Assembly (NCBI GenBank): GCA_030066085.1
Contig: JASJCI010000041.1
Span: 1 to 60,992, forward strand
DNA length: 60,992 bases
Reading direction: 5' to 3'
Origin: Gammaproteobacteria bacterium
Lineage (GTDB): Bacteria; Pseudomonadota; Gammaproteobacteria; GCA-001735895
Shown: positions 47,328 through 56,987 of the stretch, one piece after another
How positions within the stretch are numbered: position 1 is the stretch's first letter
Layout of the letters: each line of letters begins with the position of its first letter
Notes under the pieces: generated by a model
Told to the model about the DNA's origin: nothing
Seen by the model: the letters and a program-made list of their open reading frames with translations, nothing else
Database searches by the model: none
Translations under genes and position numbers: made by a program

Positions 47328-48692
47328 CTACATCGGAAAACCCGGCGGCATACGCCCTTTCAAGCCGCGCATCATGTTGGCCATGCCGCCCTTGCTGCTC
47401 ATTTTCTTCATCATGCGCTGCATTTGCTTGTGCTGTTTGAGCAGGCGATTGACGTCCTGGATCTGGGTGCCCGACCCCTGCGCCACGCGACGCTTGCGCG
47501 AGCCGTTGATCACCTCGGGTTTACGGCGCTCCAGCGGCGTCATCGAATCGATGATCGCGACCATGCGCTTCATCTGCTTGACCTGGGCCGGGTTCTGCAT
47601 CGCCTGCGCCATGCCGGGCTGCACCCCGGGTAATTTGTCTACCAGGCTGCCGAGCCCGCCCATCTTTTCCATCTGCGTAAACTGATCACGCAGGTCTTCC
47701 AGGTCGAAACCCCTGCCTTTCTTGACCTTGCGCGCGAGCTTCTGCGCCTTGTCCTGGTCGACCTTTTCCTGCGCCTGTTCGACCAGCGACAGGATATCGC
47801 CCATGCCGAGAATACGTGACGCGATCCGGTCGGGGTGAAAGGCTTCGAGCGCATCGGTTTTTTCACCGGAGCCGATAAACTTGATCGGCTTGCCGGTGAC
47901 CTGGCGCACCGACAGCGCCGCGCCGCCGCGCGCGTCACCGTCGGTCTTGGTCAGCACCACGCCGGTCAGCGGTAGCGCCTCGTCGAACGCCCGCGCGGTA
48001 TTGGCGGCGTCCTGACCGGTCATGCTGTCGACCACGAACAGGGTTTCGGCCGGCTCGACTGCGGCGTGAATTGCGCGGATCTCGGCCATCATCTCGTCGT
48101 CGATTGCGAGTCGACCCGCGGTGTCGAGGAGCAACACGTCGCTGCCCGCGAGGCGGGCCGCCTCGACCGCGTGGCGCGCGATATCGACCGGCTTCTGCCC
48201 GCCGTTACTGGGATGAAACTCGGCGCCTACCTCGCCGGCCAGCGTTTTCAGCTGGTCGATGGCCGCCGGGCGGTAGACGTCGGCGCTCGCGACCAACACC
48301 GATTTCTTGTCGCGTTCGATCAACCGCCGCGCGAGCTTGGCCACCGTGGTGGTCTTACCCGCGCCCTGCAGGCCGGCCATCAGCACGATCACCGGCGGTT
48401 TGCGCTGCAGGTCGATACCGTCGTGCTGCTCGCCCATGATCGTGACCAGTTCGTCGTTGACGACCTTGATCAACGCCTGGCCAGGCGACAGGCTGCCGAT
48501 GACTTCCTGCCCCAGTGCCTTCTCGCGCACGCCGTCGATGAACTGCTTGACCACCGGCAGCGCAACGTCGGCCTCCAGCAGCGCCATGCGCACTTCGCGC
48601 AGGCTGTCGCGGATGTTGTCTTCGCTCAGACGACCCTGCCCGCGCAGGTTCTTCAGGGTTTTCGATAAGCGGTCGGTGAGATTGTCAAACAT
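47328..48692 (-). CDS. ffh: Signal recognition particle protein Ffh
   Basis: 454 residues. The N domain leads into the GTPase motifs GLQGAGKTTTVAKLA, DTAGRLAIDDEMM and TKTDGDARGGAALS. The C-terminal M domain is methionine-rich (KQHKQMQRMMKKMSS) and ends in a GMPPGF-like tail. It binds 4.5S RNA and signal sequences for co-translational targeting. It is divergent from ypjD, a frequent arrangement in gammaproteobacteria, but here an MBL gene lies between them. Confidence 0.97.
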   Translation of the reverse strand: MFDNLTDRLSKTLKNLRGQGRLSEDNIRDSLREVRMALLEADVALPVVKQFIDGVREKALGQEVIGSLSPGQALIKVVNDELVTIMGEQHDGIDLQRKPPVIVLMAGLQGAGKTTTVAKLARRLIERDKKSVLVASADVYRPAAIDQLKTLAGEVGAEFHPSNGGQKPVDIARHAVEAARLAGSDVLLLDTAGRLAIDDEMMAEIRAIHAAVEPAETLFVVDSMTGQDAANTARAFDEALPLTGVVLTKTDGDARGGAALSVRQVTGKPIKFIGSGEKTDALEAFHPDRIASRILGMGDILSLVEQAQEKVDQDKAQKLARKVKKGRGFDLEDLRDQFTQMEKMGGLGSLVDKLPGVQPGMAQAMQNPAQVKQMKRMVAIIDSMTPLERRKPEVINGSRKRRVAQGSGTQIQDVNRLLKQHKQMQRMMKKMSSKGGMANMMRGLKGRMPPGFPM

Positions 48693-48770
48693 GGCAGCGC
48701 CCGTGGTGCCGGTAAAGGCGCAAGTCTATCAGCCCGGACGACAAAATGCGCGCCGGCGCGTCGACATGGA

Positions 48771-49535
48771 CTAGAACTTGAACACCTCGCCGCCTTTCAG
48801 CTGGTGCACGCTGAAATCCGGCATGGCATCGACGCACTGCTGGTAAATCAGCTCTTCGTCACCGGGCTTGAAATGCGTGAGCCAGACGTCGGGCCGATGG
48901 CGCATCTTGCGAATGTCTTCGCCCAGCAGCTGCGGGCAATAGTGCTTGGATATCTTGCTGATCTCGATGTCGTTGTTGGAAAACGCCGCCTCGACGAACA
49001 GCAGGTCGATGTTTTCGTAGCTGTTGAGGACTTCCCACAGGCTGTCGTTGGTCGTGGTGTCGCCGCTGAAGGCGACGCTGGCGCGACGCGACGACACGCA
49101 GTAGCCGACGCCCGGCACCGTGTGGTTGACCGGGATCATCTCGATTTCGCGCGACCGGATCGTGATCTTGTCACCCGGGTTCATGACGCGGAAATGGATC
49201 GACGGATTTTCCCGGGTCGGCAGTTCCGAAAAATCGGGCCAGATCACCCAGTTGAAAATGTGGGTCTTGATCGCCTCGATGGTTTGTTCCTGCGCGTGTA
49301 CCACGATGGGTTCGTCGTGTACGCCGAACATGCTGTCAGCCAGCAGCGGCAGGCCGACGACATGGTCCATGTGCGAATGGGTCAGGAAGATGTGCCGGAT
49401 CCCGGTCATCTGGTTCAGCGGCAGATCGCCGAGTCCCGTGCCCGCGTCGATCAGCAGGTCGTCGTCGATCAGGAAAGATGTGGTGCGCAGGTTCGCCCCG
49501 ATTCCGCCTGCCCAGCCTAGTATTTTGATCTGCAT
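48771..49535 (-). CDS. MBL-fold phosphodiesterase-like hydrolase
   Basis: 254 residues. The complete metal motif THSHMDHVVGLPLLADS is present, with VNHTVPGVGYCV, FSGDTTTNDSLWEVL and LTHFKPGD supplying further ligands. The layout is close to RNase Z-like MBL proteins and class II cyclic-nucleotide phosphodiesterases. Either a cAMP/cGMP phosphodiesterase or another phosphodiester hydrolase is possible. No signal peptide, so cytoplasmic. It stands alone, upstream of ffh on the same strand. Confidence 0.83.
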   Translation of the reverse strand: MQIKILGWAGGIGANLRTTSFLIDDDLLIDAGTGLGDLPLNQMTGIRHIFLTHSHMDHVVGLPLLADSMFGVHDEPIVVHAQEQTIEAIKTHIFNWVIWPDFSELPTRENPSIHFRVMNPGDKITIRSREIEMIPVNHTVPGVGYCVSSRRASVAFSGDTTTNDSLWEVLNSYENIDLLFVEAAFSNNDIEISKISKHYCPQLLGEDIRKMRHRPDVWLTHFKPGDEELIYQQCVDAMPDFSVHQLKGGEVFKF

Positions 49536-49786
49536 CGATTTTTTTGCTTGTCCGGCAAATGTCCGCAGCTTGGACGCACCCCGGTCATGTTAACGCAAGC
49601 GTGCGCCGAAACCTTCGTAATGGTTTACTCTCGTGGTTAAGCTCAAACCCCGCGGGATGCGCAGCCGAATACCTATAGTATAGACAGGATTCGGGAAATA
49701 CACGCCGAATGAACACCGATTTGCGCGTAGTGCGGATGACCGTTTTTTCGGTTAAACTTTTGCGCGAGGGCCACCAACAAGAGACC

Positions 49787-50581
49787 ATGTTCCCGACCAT
49801 CGCCAGCGCGCTTGCTGCTTTCCTTTATTGCCTGTCTGCATTCCTGATTTACAAACAGCTGGGACTCGCGCAAAACAAGCGCTGGGTTGCACTCGCACCC
49901 GCGTTGGTCGCGATGCTGCTGCAGGCCCTGCTGCTGAACCAGCTGATCATCCAGCCCGACGGTCTCAACCTCGGCTTTTTTCCCGCCCTGACGCTTATCG
50001 GCTGGCTCATTTCGATCCAGATCCTGCTGTCGAGCATCTATCGTCGCATCGAGAGCCTCGGCATCATTGTTTTCCCGTTGAGCGGCCTGGCCGGTATCGC
50101 TGCCACCCTGCACCTGTCGGATCACCTGATCTCGGTTAGCGATAACGCCATCCAGGGGCACATCATGATTTCGGTGATTGCCTACAGCCTGATCACGCTC
50201 GGCGTATTCCAGGCAGGCCTGCTGGCTTACCAGGACCGCTCCATTCGCCAGCATCACCCCGGTGGTTTTATCCGCTTTCTGCCACCGCTGCACGACATGG
50301 AAACCCTGTTGTTCCAGTTCCTCGGTTTCGGTTTCGTCTGCCTCAGCGCATCACTGCTCAGCGGCTTCCTGTACCTCGACGACCTGTTCGAGCAGCAGCA
50401 GGCGCACAAGGCAGTGCTGTCGATCATCGCCTGGTTCATACTGGGCACCCTGCTCTTCGGGCGGCTGCGTTTCGGCTGGCGCGGGCGCACCGCGGTCCGC
50501 TGGACCCTGCTGTCCTTCGTGTTTCTGATGCTGGCTTTCTTCGGCAGTAAACTGGTCTACGAATTCATTCTTGTCAGCTGA
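49787..50581 (+). CDS. YpjD-like inner membrane protein of the CcsA/HemX type
   Basis: 264 residues from the ATG at 49787, with AAGAG upstream. Eight or so hydrophobic helices are visible. The DNAIQGHIMISVIAYSLITLGVFQAGLLAYQ-type region, HDMETLLFQFLGFGF and the AHKAVLSIIAW helix match cytochrome c assembly-related YpjD. Conserved histidines in these helices could bind haem. Function in gammaproteobacteria is unclear. It is followed 15 bp later by the CorC-like gene. Confidence 0.88.
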   Translation: MFPTIASALAAFLYCLSAFLIYKQLGLAQNKRWVALAPALVAMLLQALLLNQLIIQPDGLNLGFFPALTLIGWLISIQILLSSIYRRIESLGIIVFPLSGLAGIAATLHLSDHLISVSDNAIQGHIMISVIAYSLITLGVFQAGLLAYQDRSIRQHHPGGFIRFLPPLHDMETLLFQFLGFGFVCLSASLLSGFLYLDDLFEQQQAHKAVLSIIAWFILGTLLFGRLRFGWRGRTAVRWTLLSFVFLMLAFFGSKLVYEFILVS

Positions 50582-50596
50582 CCGGCACGCCCCTCG

Positions 50597-51898
50597 TTGA
50601 ACGACATCCCCCTATACTGGCTCTTCATCGCCTTTGTCGCGCTGATCCTGATGTCGGCGTTTTTCTCCAGTTCCGAGACCGGGCTGATGAGCCTGAATCG
50701 CTATCGCCTCAAGCATCTCGCGGACAAAAGCCACGGCGGCGCGATGCGCGCGGTCGAGCTGCTGAAGCGGCCCGATCGGCTGATCACGCTGATCCTGCTC
50801 GGCAACAACTTCATCAACGTGCTGATTACCCAGCTCGCGACCTATATCGGCTTTCGCCTCTACGGCGAGGCGGGCATCGCCATCGCCGCCGGCGTGCTGA
50901 CACTGGTCCTGCTGCTGTTCGCCGAGGTGACGCCAAAGACGCTCGCCGCGACCAACCCGGAACGGATTGCACTACCGGCAGCCTACGTCTACCGGGTGAT
51001 GATCCGGGTACTGATGCCGCTGGTAATCCTGATCGACTGGATCGCAAAGCTGATTCTGCGCCTGTTCATGCTGTCCAACCGGCAGCACCGCGGTGACGCG
51101 CTCACGCCCGACGAGTTACGCGTCGCGGTCAGCGAGACCAGCGGCCTGATCCTGGATTCGCATCGCGATATGCTGCTCAGCATTCTCGACCTGGAGAAAG
51201 CGACCGTCGATGACATCATGGTACCGCGCAGCGATATCATCGGCGTCGACCTGGACGATGACTGGCACGACATCCTGAACTACATCACCAACCTGTCATA
51301 CACGCGGATTCCGATTTTTCGCGGCAACATCGACAACCTGATCGGGGTTGCACGCATGCGCAAGATCCTGCCGCTGCTGATGGAGGAAGACTTTTCCCCG
51401 GAAAGCCTGATCGGCATCACCCGGGAAGGCTACTTCATTCCCGAGGGCACCCCGCTGATCACGCAGCTGCTCAATTTCCGCAAGAACAAGCGGCGGGTGG
51501 GTTTTGTCGTCGACGAGTACGGCGATATCCAGGGCCTGGTGACGATCGAGGATATCCTCGAGGAAGTCGTCGGCGAGTTCACCACCGATCCCACCGCGCT
51601 GCGTCAACCCTTTTTCCAGGATGCCGACGGCAGCTACCTGATCGACGGCGCGACCCATATTCGCGACATCAATCGCAATCTCGACCTGCAATTGCCGACC
51701 AGGGGGCCGCGCACGCTCAACGGCCTGATCCTGGAACACATGGAGTTCATCCCTGAGTCCGGCACCAGCCTGAAGGTCAGCGGTTACCCGATCGAAATCA
51801 TGCAGGTCAAGCACAACATGGTCAAAACCGCGCGCATCGCGATTCCGCAGGACGACGACACTACCATCACCGAAACCGACACCAGCCAGGATGGCTAA
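50597..51898 (+). CDS. CNNM/HlyC-CorC family transporter-like protein
   Basis: 433 residues from a TTG. Residues 1-190 are the DUF21/CNNM membrane domain (SAFFSSSETGLMSLNRYRLKHLA, LLLFAEVTPKTLAATNPE). Residues about 205-325 hold two CBS domains (IMVPRSDIIGVDLDDDW, VDEYGDIQGLVTIEDILEEVVGE). A CorC_HlyC domain ends the protein. Relatives (YfjD/CorB) are linked to magnesium or cobalt export. Its stop overlaps radA by 8 bp. Confidence 0.92.
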   Translation: MNDIPLYWLFIAFVALILMSAFFSSSETGLMSLNRYRLKHLADKSHGGAMRAVELLKRPDRLITLILLGNNFINVLITQLATYIGFRLYGEAGIAIAAGVLTLVLLLFAEVTPKTLAATNPERIALPAAYVYRVMIRVLMPLVILIDWIAKLILRLFMLSNRQHRGDALTPDELRVAVSETSGLILDSHRDMLLSILDLEKATVDDIMVPRSDIIGVDLDDDWHDILNYITNLSYTRIPIFRGNIDNLIGVARMRKILPLLMEEDFSPESLIGITREGYFIPEGTPLITQLLNFRKNKRRVGFVVDEYGDIQGLVTIEDILEEVVGEFTTDPTALRQPFFQDADGSYLIDGATHIRDINRNLDLQLPTRGPRTLNGLILEHMEFIPESGTSLKVSGYPIEIMQVKHNMVKTARIAIPQDDDTTITETDTSQDG

Positions 51899-53249
51899 GG
51901 CAAGCGCGCAATACCAGTGCCGCGAATGCGGTGCCCTGCACCCGAAGTGGTCGGGCCAGTGCCCGGACTGCAAGAGCTGGAACAGCATCGATGAAGTGCC
52001 GGTGGCGGCAAGCGCTGCTGGCGGCGGTAACTGGCACGGAACGGACACGGTTGCCAGCGTGATTCGCCTCGCCGAGGTCGAGGGTCGGGATACACCGCGC
52101 TTTCCCAGCCGGATCGATGAACTCGACCGGGTGCTCGGCGGTGGACTGGTGCAGGGTTCCGTCATCCTGCTCGGCGGCGATCCCGGTATCGGCAAGTCTA
52201 CCCTGCTGCTGCAGTGCCTGAGCGCCATCAGCGATGGCCGGGAGGCACTGTACGTTACCGGCGAGGAGTCGCTGCAACAGGTCAGCCTGCGGGCGCAGCG
52301 TCTCAAACTCGACTGTGACGACCTCAAGCTGCTGAGCGCGACCTGTGTCGAGGACATCATCGCGCAGGCGCAAAAACTCACTCCCGCGGTCATGGTGGTC
52401 GACTCGATCCAGACTATTTTCAGCAACAACCAGCCATCGGCGCCGGGCTCGGTCAGCCAGTTGCGCGAGAGCTGCGCGCTGCTGGTACGCTTTGCCAAGC
52501 AGTCGGGCATCACGATCTTCCTGGTCGGCCACGTCACCAAGGAAGGCCAGCTCGCCGGACCGCGCGTGCTGGAACACATGGTCGATACCGTGCTCTATTT
52601 CGAAGGTGACGGCGACACCCGTTTCCGCCTGATTCGCGCGGTGAAAAACCGTTTCGGCGCGGTCAACGAACTGGGTATCTTCGCGATGACCGACCTGGGC
52701 CTGAAACCGGTCGGCAACCCGTCGGCCATATTTCTCGCGCAGCACGAACAGCCGGTGGCCGGCAGCGTGGTGATGGTCTCGCGCGAGGGTACCCGTCCGT
52801 TCCTGGTCGAAATCCAGGCCCTGGTCAGCGAGTCGCACGGTCCCAACCCGCGCCGGCTCAGCGTCGGCCTCGATTCGAGCCGGCTCGCGATGCTGATCGC
52901 GATCCTGCAGCGACATGCATCGGTTGCGCTGTACGACCAGGACGTGTTCGTCAATGCGGTCGGCGGCGTACGCATCGGCGAGACCGGCGCCGACCTCGCG
53001 ATTTTGCTCGCCATCCTGTCGAGCCTGCGCGACCGGCCGCTCGACCCGGGTTGCCTGGTGTTTGGCGAAGTCGGCCTGTCCGGCGAGGTGCGGCCGGTCG
53101 CGAACGGCGAGGAACGCCTGCGCGAAGCCGCCAAGCACGGCTTCAGCCGGGCCGTGATCCCGCGCGCCAACCTGCCCAAGCGCCAGGCCGACGTCGGCCT
53201 GGAACTGGTTGGAGTCAGCCATTTGGCGGATACCCTGGATGTCATATAA
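51891..53249 (+). CDS. radA: DNA repair protein RadA
   Basis: 452 residues. Zinc finger CRECGALHPKWSGQCPDCKSW at the start, Walker A GGDPGIGKSTLLLQ, the RadA-specific KNRFG motif in AVKNRFGAVNE, and a C-terminal Lon-like domain (HASVALYDQDVFVNAVGGVRI). RadA is a hexameric helicase that helps branch migration in recombination. Coupled to the upstream CorC-like gene by 8 bp. Confidence 0.97.
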   Translation: MAKASAQYQCRECGALHPKWSGQCPDCKSWNSIDEVPVAASAAGGGNWHGTDTVASVIRLAEVEGRDTPRFPSRIDELDRVLGGGLVQGSVILLGGDPGIGKSTLLLQCLSAISDGREALYVTGEESLQQVSLRAQRLKLDCDDLKLLSATCVEDIIAQAQKLTPAVMVVDSIQTIFSNNQPSAPGSVSQLRESCALLVRFAKQSGITIFLVGHVTKEGQLAGPRVLEHMVDTVLYFEGDGDTRFRLIRAVKNRFGAVNELGIFAMTDLGLKPVGNPSAIFLAQHEQPVAGSVVMVSREGTRPFLVEIQALVSESHGPNPRRLSVGLDSSRLAMLIAILQRHASVALYDQDVFVNAVGGVRIGETGADLAILLAILSSLRDRPLDPGCLVFGEVGLSGEVRPVANGEERLREAAKHGFSRAVIPRANLPKRQADVGLELVGVSHLADTLDVI

Positions 53250-53285
53250 TGCCTGTCTGTTTGTATACCGCCGACGAGTAATTGA

Positions 53286-53531
53286 ATGAGCGACAATCCC
53301 GACAAATTGAAAGACTTCGAAAAATCACTGCAGCAACTGGAAAAGATCGTTGCCAGCATGGAGTCCGGCGAACTCGGTCTCGAGGAATCGCTCAACCAGT
53401 TCGAGCAGGGGATCAAGCTGGCGAAAAACTGCCAGGATACGCTGGCCAACGCCGAGCTGAGGGTCGAGCAGTTGATCGAAAAGAATGGCCTGCAGCAGAC
53501 CATGCCCTTGCAGGACGTCGATGAAGATTGA
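53286..53531 (+). CDS. xseB: Exodeoxyribonuclease VII small subunit
   Basis: 81 residues. DFEKSLQQLEKIVASMESGELGLEESLNQFEQG-type sequence is the family signature. XseB assembles on XseA to form a nuclease for single-stranded DNA. It overlaps ispA by 11 bp in the conserved xseB-ispA-dxs cluster. Confidence 0.96.
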   Translation: MSDNPDKLKDFEKSLQQLEKIVASMESGELGLEESLNQFEQGIKLAKNCQDTLANAELRVEQLIEKNGLQQTMPLQDVDED

Positions 53532-54426
53532 TGCGCAGGCCTTCCAGACACTCGTTGCGGATTATCAGCAAAGGGTAGATACCAGTCTCGAGCACTGGCT
53601 ACCGGCCGAGGACGTGAACCCGATGCGGCTGCACCGCGCGATGCGCTACGCGGTTCTCGCGCCTGGCAAACGCGTGCGCCCGATCCTGGTTTATGCCACC
53701 GCACAAACTCTCGGCATCGATCTCGACCGGGTCGATGGCGCCGCCGCCGCGGTCGAGATCATTCACGCCTATTCGCTGATCCATGATGACCTGCCGGCGA
53801 TGGACGACGACGACCTGCGCCGCGGGCGCCCCACCTGTCACCGCCAGTTCGACGAGGCCACCGCAATCCTGGCCGGCGATGCGCTGCAGGCGCTGGCGTT
53901 CTATATCATCAGCCACGACCCGCGGATGACCGCGGACAGCGGCGCGCGCCTGGAAATGATCGAAAAACTGTCGCTGTTTTCCGGTTCACGCGGCATGGCA
54001 GGCGGCCAGGCCATCGACCTGGCCGCGGTCGGCCGCAGCCTCAACATCGCCGAACTGGAAACCATGCACATTCACAAGACCGGCGCGCTGATCCGTACCT
54101 GCATTCAGCTGGCCGCGCTCAGCGCCGACGAACTGGACCCGGAGCGTTTCGCGGCGCTGGATTCCTATGCCAAGTGTATCGGTCTCTCGTTCCAGGTCAC
54201 GGACGACATTCTCGACGTGGTCGGCGATACCGCCGTGCTCGGCAAGCCCCAGGGCTCGGACAGCGCGCTCAACAAGCCGACTTTTCCTTCCATCATCGGT
54301 CTCGAGGCCTCGCGCGAAAAAGCGCGTGAACTGCACGAAAACGCGCTGCGTGCGCTGTCGATATTTGATGAGCAGGCCGACATATTAAGGTATATTTCGG
54401 CCTGGTTCGTCGAACGAGAAAACTGA
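53521..54426 (+). CDS. ispA: Farnesyl diphosphate synthase (polyprenyl synthetase)
   Basis: 301 residues from the ATG at 53521, which overlaps xseB by 11 bp. GKRVRPILVYA precedes the first aspartate-rich motif HDDLPAMDDDDLRRG, and the second is QVTDDILDVVGD. Residues at the positions before the first motif fit a C15 product. It supplies farnesyl diphosphate for quinones and undecaprenyl carriers; dxs, the first enzyme of the same route, follows 10 bp later. Confidence 0.95.
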   Translation: MKIDAQAFQTLVADYQQRVDTSLEHWLPAEDVNPMRLHRAMRYAVLAPGKRVRPILVYATAQTLGIDLDRVDGAAAAVEIIHAYSLIHDDLPAMDDDDLRRGRPTCHRQFDEATAILAGDALQALAFYIISHDPRMTADSGARLEMIEKLSLFSGSRGMAGGQAIDLAAVGRSLNIAELETMHIHKTGALIRTCIQLAALSADELDPERFAALDSYAKCIGLSFQVTDDILDVVGDTAVLGKPQGSDSALNKPTFPSIIGLEASREKARELHENALRALSIFDEQADILRYISAWFVEREN

Positions 54427-54436
54427 GCGAGTAGCC

Positions 54437-56323
54437 GTGCCGGACAGCGGTTCATTGAAAAACCTTAGCGAGACATTCCCGATACTGGCCCGCATCGAGA
54501 GCCCGCAAGACCTGCGCGCGCTCGATGAAGACCAGTTGCCGGCGCTCGCCGACGAACTGCGTGGCTTCCTGGTCGAAAGCCTGTCGCGTACCGGCGGCCA
54601 CCTTGCCTCCGGCCTCGGCTCGGTCGAGGTCACGATCGCGCTGCATTACCTGTTCGACACCCCGCACGATCGCCTGATCTGGGACGTGGGTCACCAGTGT
54701 TACCCGCACAAGATCCTGACCGGGCGGCGCGACCAGATGACGGGGATGCGCCAGATGGGCGGCCTGTCCGGGTTCCCCAAGATTACCGAGTCCGAGTACG
54801 ATCACTTCGGCGCGGGTCATTCGAGTACTTCCATCAGCGCCGCGCTCGGCATGGCAATCGCTGCCGAGGCCCAGGGTATCGAACGCAAGACCGTCGCGAT
54901 CATCGGCGATGGCGGCATGACCGCGGGCATGGCTTACGAAGCGCTCAACCACGGTGGAGCAATCGACAAGGACGTGCTGGTCATACTGAACGACAACGAA
55001 ATGTCGATCTCGCCCAACGTTGGCGCGATGTCGAAATACCTGTCGAGCATCTGGTCGGGCAAGATTTACTCGAACCTGCGCTCGGGCAGCAAAAAAGTCC
55101 TGCGGCGCATTCCCAGCGCCTGGGAACTGGCCCGACGCGCGGAGGAGCACGTCAAGGGCATGGTCACTCCCGGCACCCTGTTCGAGGAACTGGGTTTTTC
55201 CTATTACGGCCCGATCGATGGCCACAATCTCAACGACCTGCTGGCGTTGATCCGGAATCTGCAGCAGCTGTCGGGCCCGCGCATGCTGCATATCGTGACG
55301 CGCAAGGGCAAGGGTTACCAGCCAGCCGAGGACGATGCCTGCAAGTTCCACGGCATCGGTCCTTTCGATCCCGAGACCGGCGAAGTCAAATCGTCGAGCA
55401 CGGCGGGAAAGCGCTCCTACACCAACCTGTTTTCCGACTGGCTGGTGGCAAAGGGGCAGCACGACGAACGTCTGCATGCGATCACTCCCGCGATGCGCGA
55501 GGGTTCGGGGCTGGTCCGCTTCGCCGATGAAATGCCGGATCGGTATCACGATGTCGGCATCGCCGAACAGCACGCGGTCACGCTCGCTGCCGGCATGGCA
55601 CGCGAGGGCCTGAAGCCGGTGGTTGCGATCTACTCCACGTTTTTGCAGCGCGCCTACGACCAGTTCGTGCACGATATCGCGGTGCAGGACCTGGACGTTA
55701 CCTTCGCGGTCGATCGCGCCGGGGTGGTCGGCGCCGACGGCGCCACGCATACCGGCAACTTCGACATTGCCTACAGCCGCTGTATTCCCGGCGTAATCCT
55801 GATGGCGCCGGCGCATGCGCGCGACATGCACCAGCTGTTCAACACCGCCTACGCCTATCCGGGTCCGGCAATGGTGCGCTACCCGCGGGACAATGCCGAG
55901 GAGCCGGAGACGGTGGATATCGACAGCACCGTGGAAATCGGTACCGCGGAGCTGGTGCGGCGTGGCCGGCACACCGCCCTGCTGGTGTTCGGCAGCCTTT
56001 TCAGCGAAGCGCTGCCACTCGCCGAGGAGCTCGATCTGAGCCTGGTCAACATGCGTTTCATCAAGCCACTCGATGAAAAGATGCTGGCGGAAATGGCGGC
56101 CACGCACGAGCGGCTGGTCACGCTGGAGGATGCGAGCATCGTCGGTGGCGCCGGAGCCGCGGTGCTGGAGAGCCTCAACCAGCAGGGCCTGCAGCTGCCG
56201 CTGCTGCGCCTCGGTCTCGAGGACAGTTTTCCGTCACAGGGCAGCCGCGCCCAGGTCTTGCAGGAATACGCGCTTGACGGCGCCAGCCTGCGCCGCAGGA
56301 TCGAGGCCTTCATCAAGGCCTGA
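54437..56323 (+). CDS. dxs: 1-deoxy-D-xylulose-5-phosphate synthase
   Basis: 628 residues from a GTG. The TPP motif is IIGDGGMTAGMAYEALNHGG; SGHLAS-like GGHLASGLGSVE, WDVGHQCYPHKILTGR and GIAEQHAVTLAAGMA are the other conserved blocks. It condenses pyruvate and glyceraldehyde-3-phosphate in the first step of the MEP isoprenoid pathway. Third gene of xseB-ispA-dxs. Confidence 0.97.
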   Translation: MPDSGSLKNLSETFPILARIESPQDLRALDEDQLPALADELRGFLVESLSRTGGHLASGLGSVEVTIALHYLFDTPHDRLIWDVGHQCYPHKILTGRRDQMTGMRQMGGLSGFPKITESEYDHFGAGHSSTSISAALGMAIAAEAQGIERKTVAIIGDGGMTAGMAYEALNHGGAIDKDVLVILNDNEMSISPNVGAMSKYLSSIWSGKIYSNLRSGSKKVLRRIPSAWELARRAEEHVKGMVTPGTLFEELGFSYYGPIDGHNLNDLLALIRNLQQLSGPRMLHIVTRKGKGYQPAEDDACKFHGIGPFDPETGEVKSSSTAGKRSYTNLFSDWLVAKGQHDERLHAITPAMREGSGLVRFADEMPDRYHDVGIAEQHAVTLAAGMAREGLKPVVAIYSTFLQRAYDQFVHDIAVQDLDVTFAVDRAGVVGADGATHTGNFDIAYSRCIPGVILMAPAHARDMHQLFNTAYAYPGPAMVRYPRDNAEEPETVDIDSTVEIGTAELVRRGRHTALLVFGSLFSEALPLAEELDLSLVNMRFIKPLDEKMLAEMAATHERLVTLEDASIVGGAGAAVLESLNQQGLQLPLLRLGLEDSFPSQGSRAQVLQEYALDGASLRRRIEAFIKA

Positions 56324-56406
56324 GACCGCGCCAGCGCCGGCTTCCCGCCAGCTCCCGCACCAGTAAAGACCACTCGGTTTTAATGGCTTCCTCACCGTTA
56401 ATCTCA

Positions 56407-56412
56407 TACAAT
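56407..56412 (+). promoter_or_regulatory. Candidate -10 box of the cold-shock gene
   Basis: TACAAT 54 bp upstream of the ATG at 56466; the -35 region is poor. The intervening leader contains a GCTCGTTAACAAGC near-palindrome that may be structured. Confidence 0.4.
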
Positions 56413-56465
56413 GCTGGGGTTCGCCACTGGCGGACGCTCGTTAACAAGCGCACAGAGTAATAAAA

Positions 56466-56675
56466 ATGTCTGACACAGTAACCGGCACCGTGAAGTGGTT
56501 CAACGATGCCAAGGGCTATGGTTTCATCTCCCAGGAAGACGGGAAAGACGTGTTCGTCCACTACAGTGCCATCCTGGCCGAAGGCCACAAGACACTGCAG
56601 CAGGGCCAGACGGTAACCATGAAGGTAACCGACGGGGCAAAAGGCCCGCAGGCCGAAGACGTTTCCCCGGCCTGA
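56466..56675 (+). CDS. CspA-family cold-shock protein
   Basis: 69 residues, the normal size. The RNA-binding motifs [16 protein letters not shown] (RNP1 region) and [10 protein letters not shown] (RNP2 region) are intact. Such proteins melt RNA secondary structure at low temperature or act generally as RNA chaperones. It stands alone after dxs, with its own candidate -10 box. Confidence 0.96.
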   Translation: MSDTVTGTVKWFNDAKGYGFISQEDGKDVFVHYSAILAEGHKTLQQGQTVTMKVTDGAKGPQAEDVSPA

Positions 56676-56697
56676 ACACATTCAACTGACTCCTCGA

Positions 56698-56791
56698 CCG
56701 GTTCCGCTCGCGAGCGGAATCGGGCTAGCGACGAAATCACGAGTTTCGTCTGCCCGCGTCCAGACGTTTGCCCGAGATAATCCGGGCAGAC
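56698..56791 (+). repeat. Cluster of three inverted repeats after the cold-shock gene
   Basis: First stem 56698-56723, centred on the 18-bp perfect palindrome TTCCGCTCGCGAGCGGAA. Second stem GACGAAA/TTTCGTC at 56730-56750. Third stem GTCTGCCCG (56748-56756) with CGGGCAGAC (56783-56791); a second TGCCCG at 56769-56774 competes for the same partner. No T-run follows any of them. A structured RNA, processed 3' end or dispersed repeat are all possible. Confidence 0.7.
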
Positions 56792-56863
56792 CCTTCTACC
56801 TGTCCAGCATTGTCGCGGCTATCGCCAATCGCGGTGGATAATGGGATAATCAGCATTCTTTAT

Positions 56864-56891
56864 TTGCCAAGGCAGGTCCCGGCAGTATAAT
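56864..56891 (+). promoter_or_regulatory. Sigma-70-like promoter of folE2
   Basis: TTGCCA at 56864-56869 and a perfect TATAAT at 56886-56891, spaced 16 bp, about 97 bp upstream of the folE2 ATG. No clear zinc-repressor (Zur) site was recognised, although folE2 is often Zur-controlled. Confidence 0.65.
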
Positions 56892-56987
56892 ACCCGAGTG
56901 TTTTACTCAGTTATTATTCCGCGCCCGGAAGAAGGCGACCGTGCATGGTCGTGCTGAACAAACCAGGCCGGGCGCAGGACACAGATT

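Larger units (their letters stand above)
56676..56987. other. 312-bp non-coding spacer rich in inverted repeats
   Basis: No gene is supported here. The first 120 bp hold three successive inverted repeats (described as a separate feature). The right half carries the folE2 promoter and a leader with a small GAGT/ACTC hairpin. No tRNA or recognised RNA family was seen. Confidence 0.7.
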
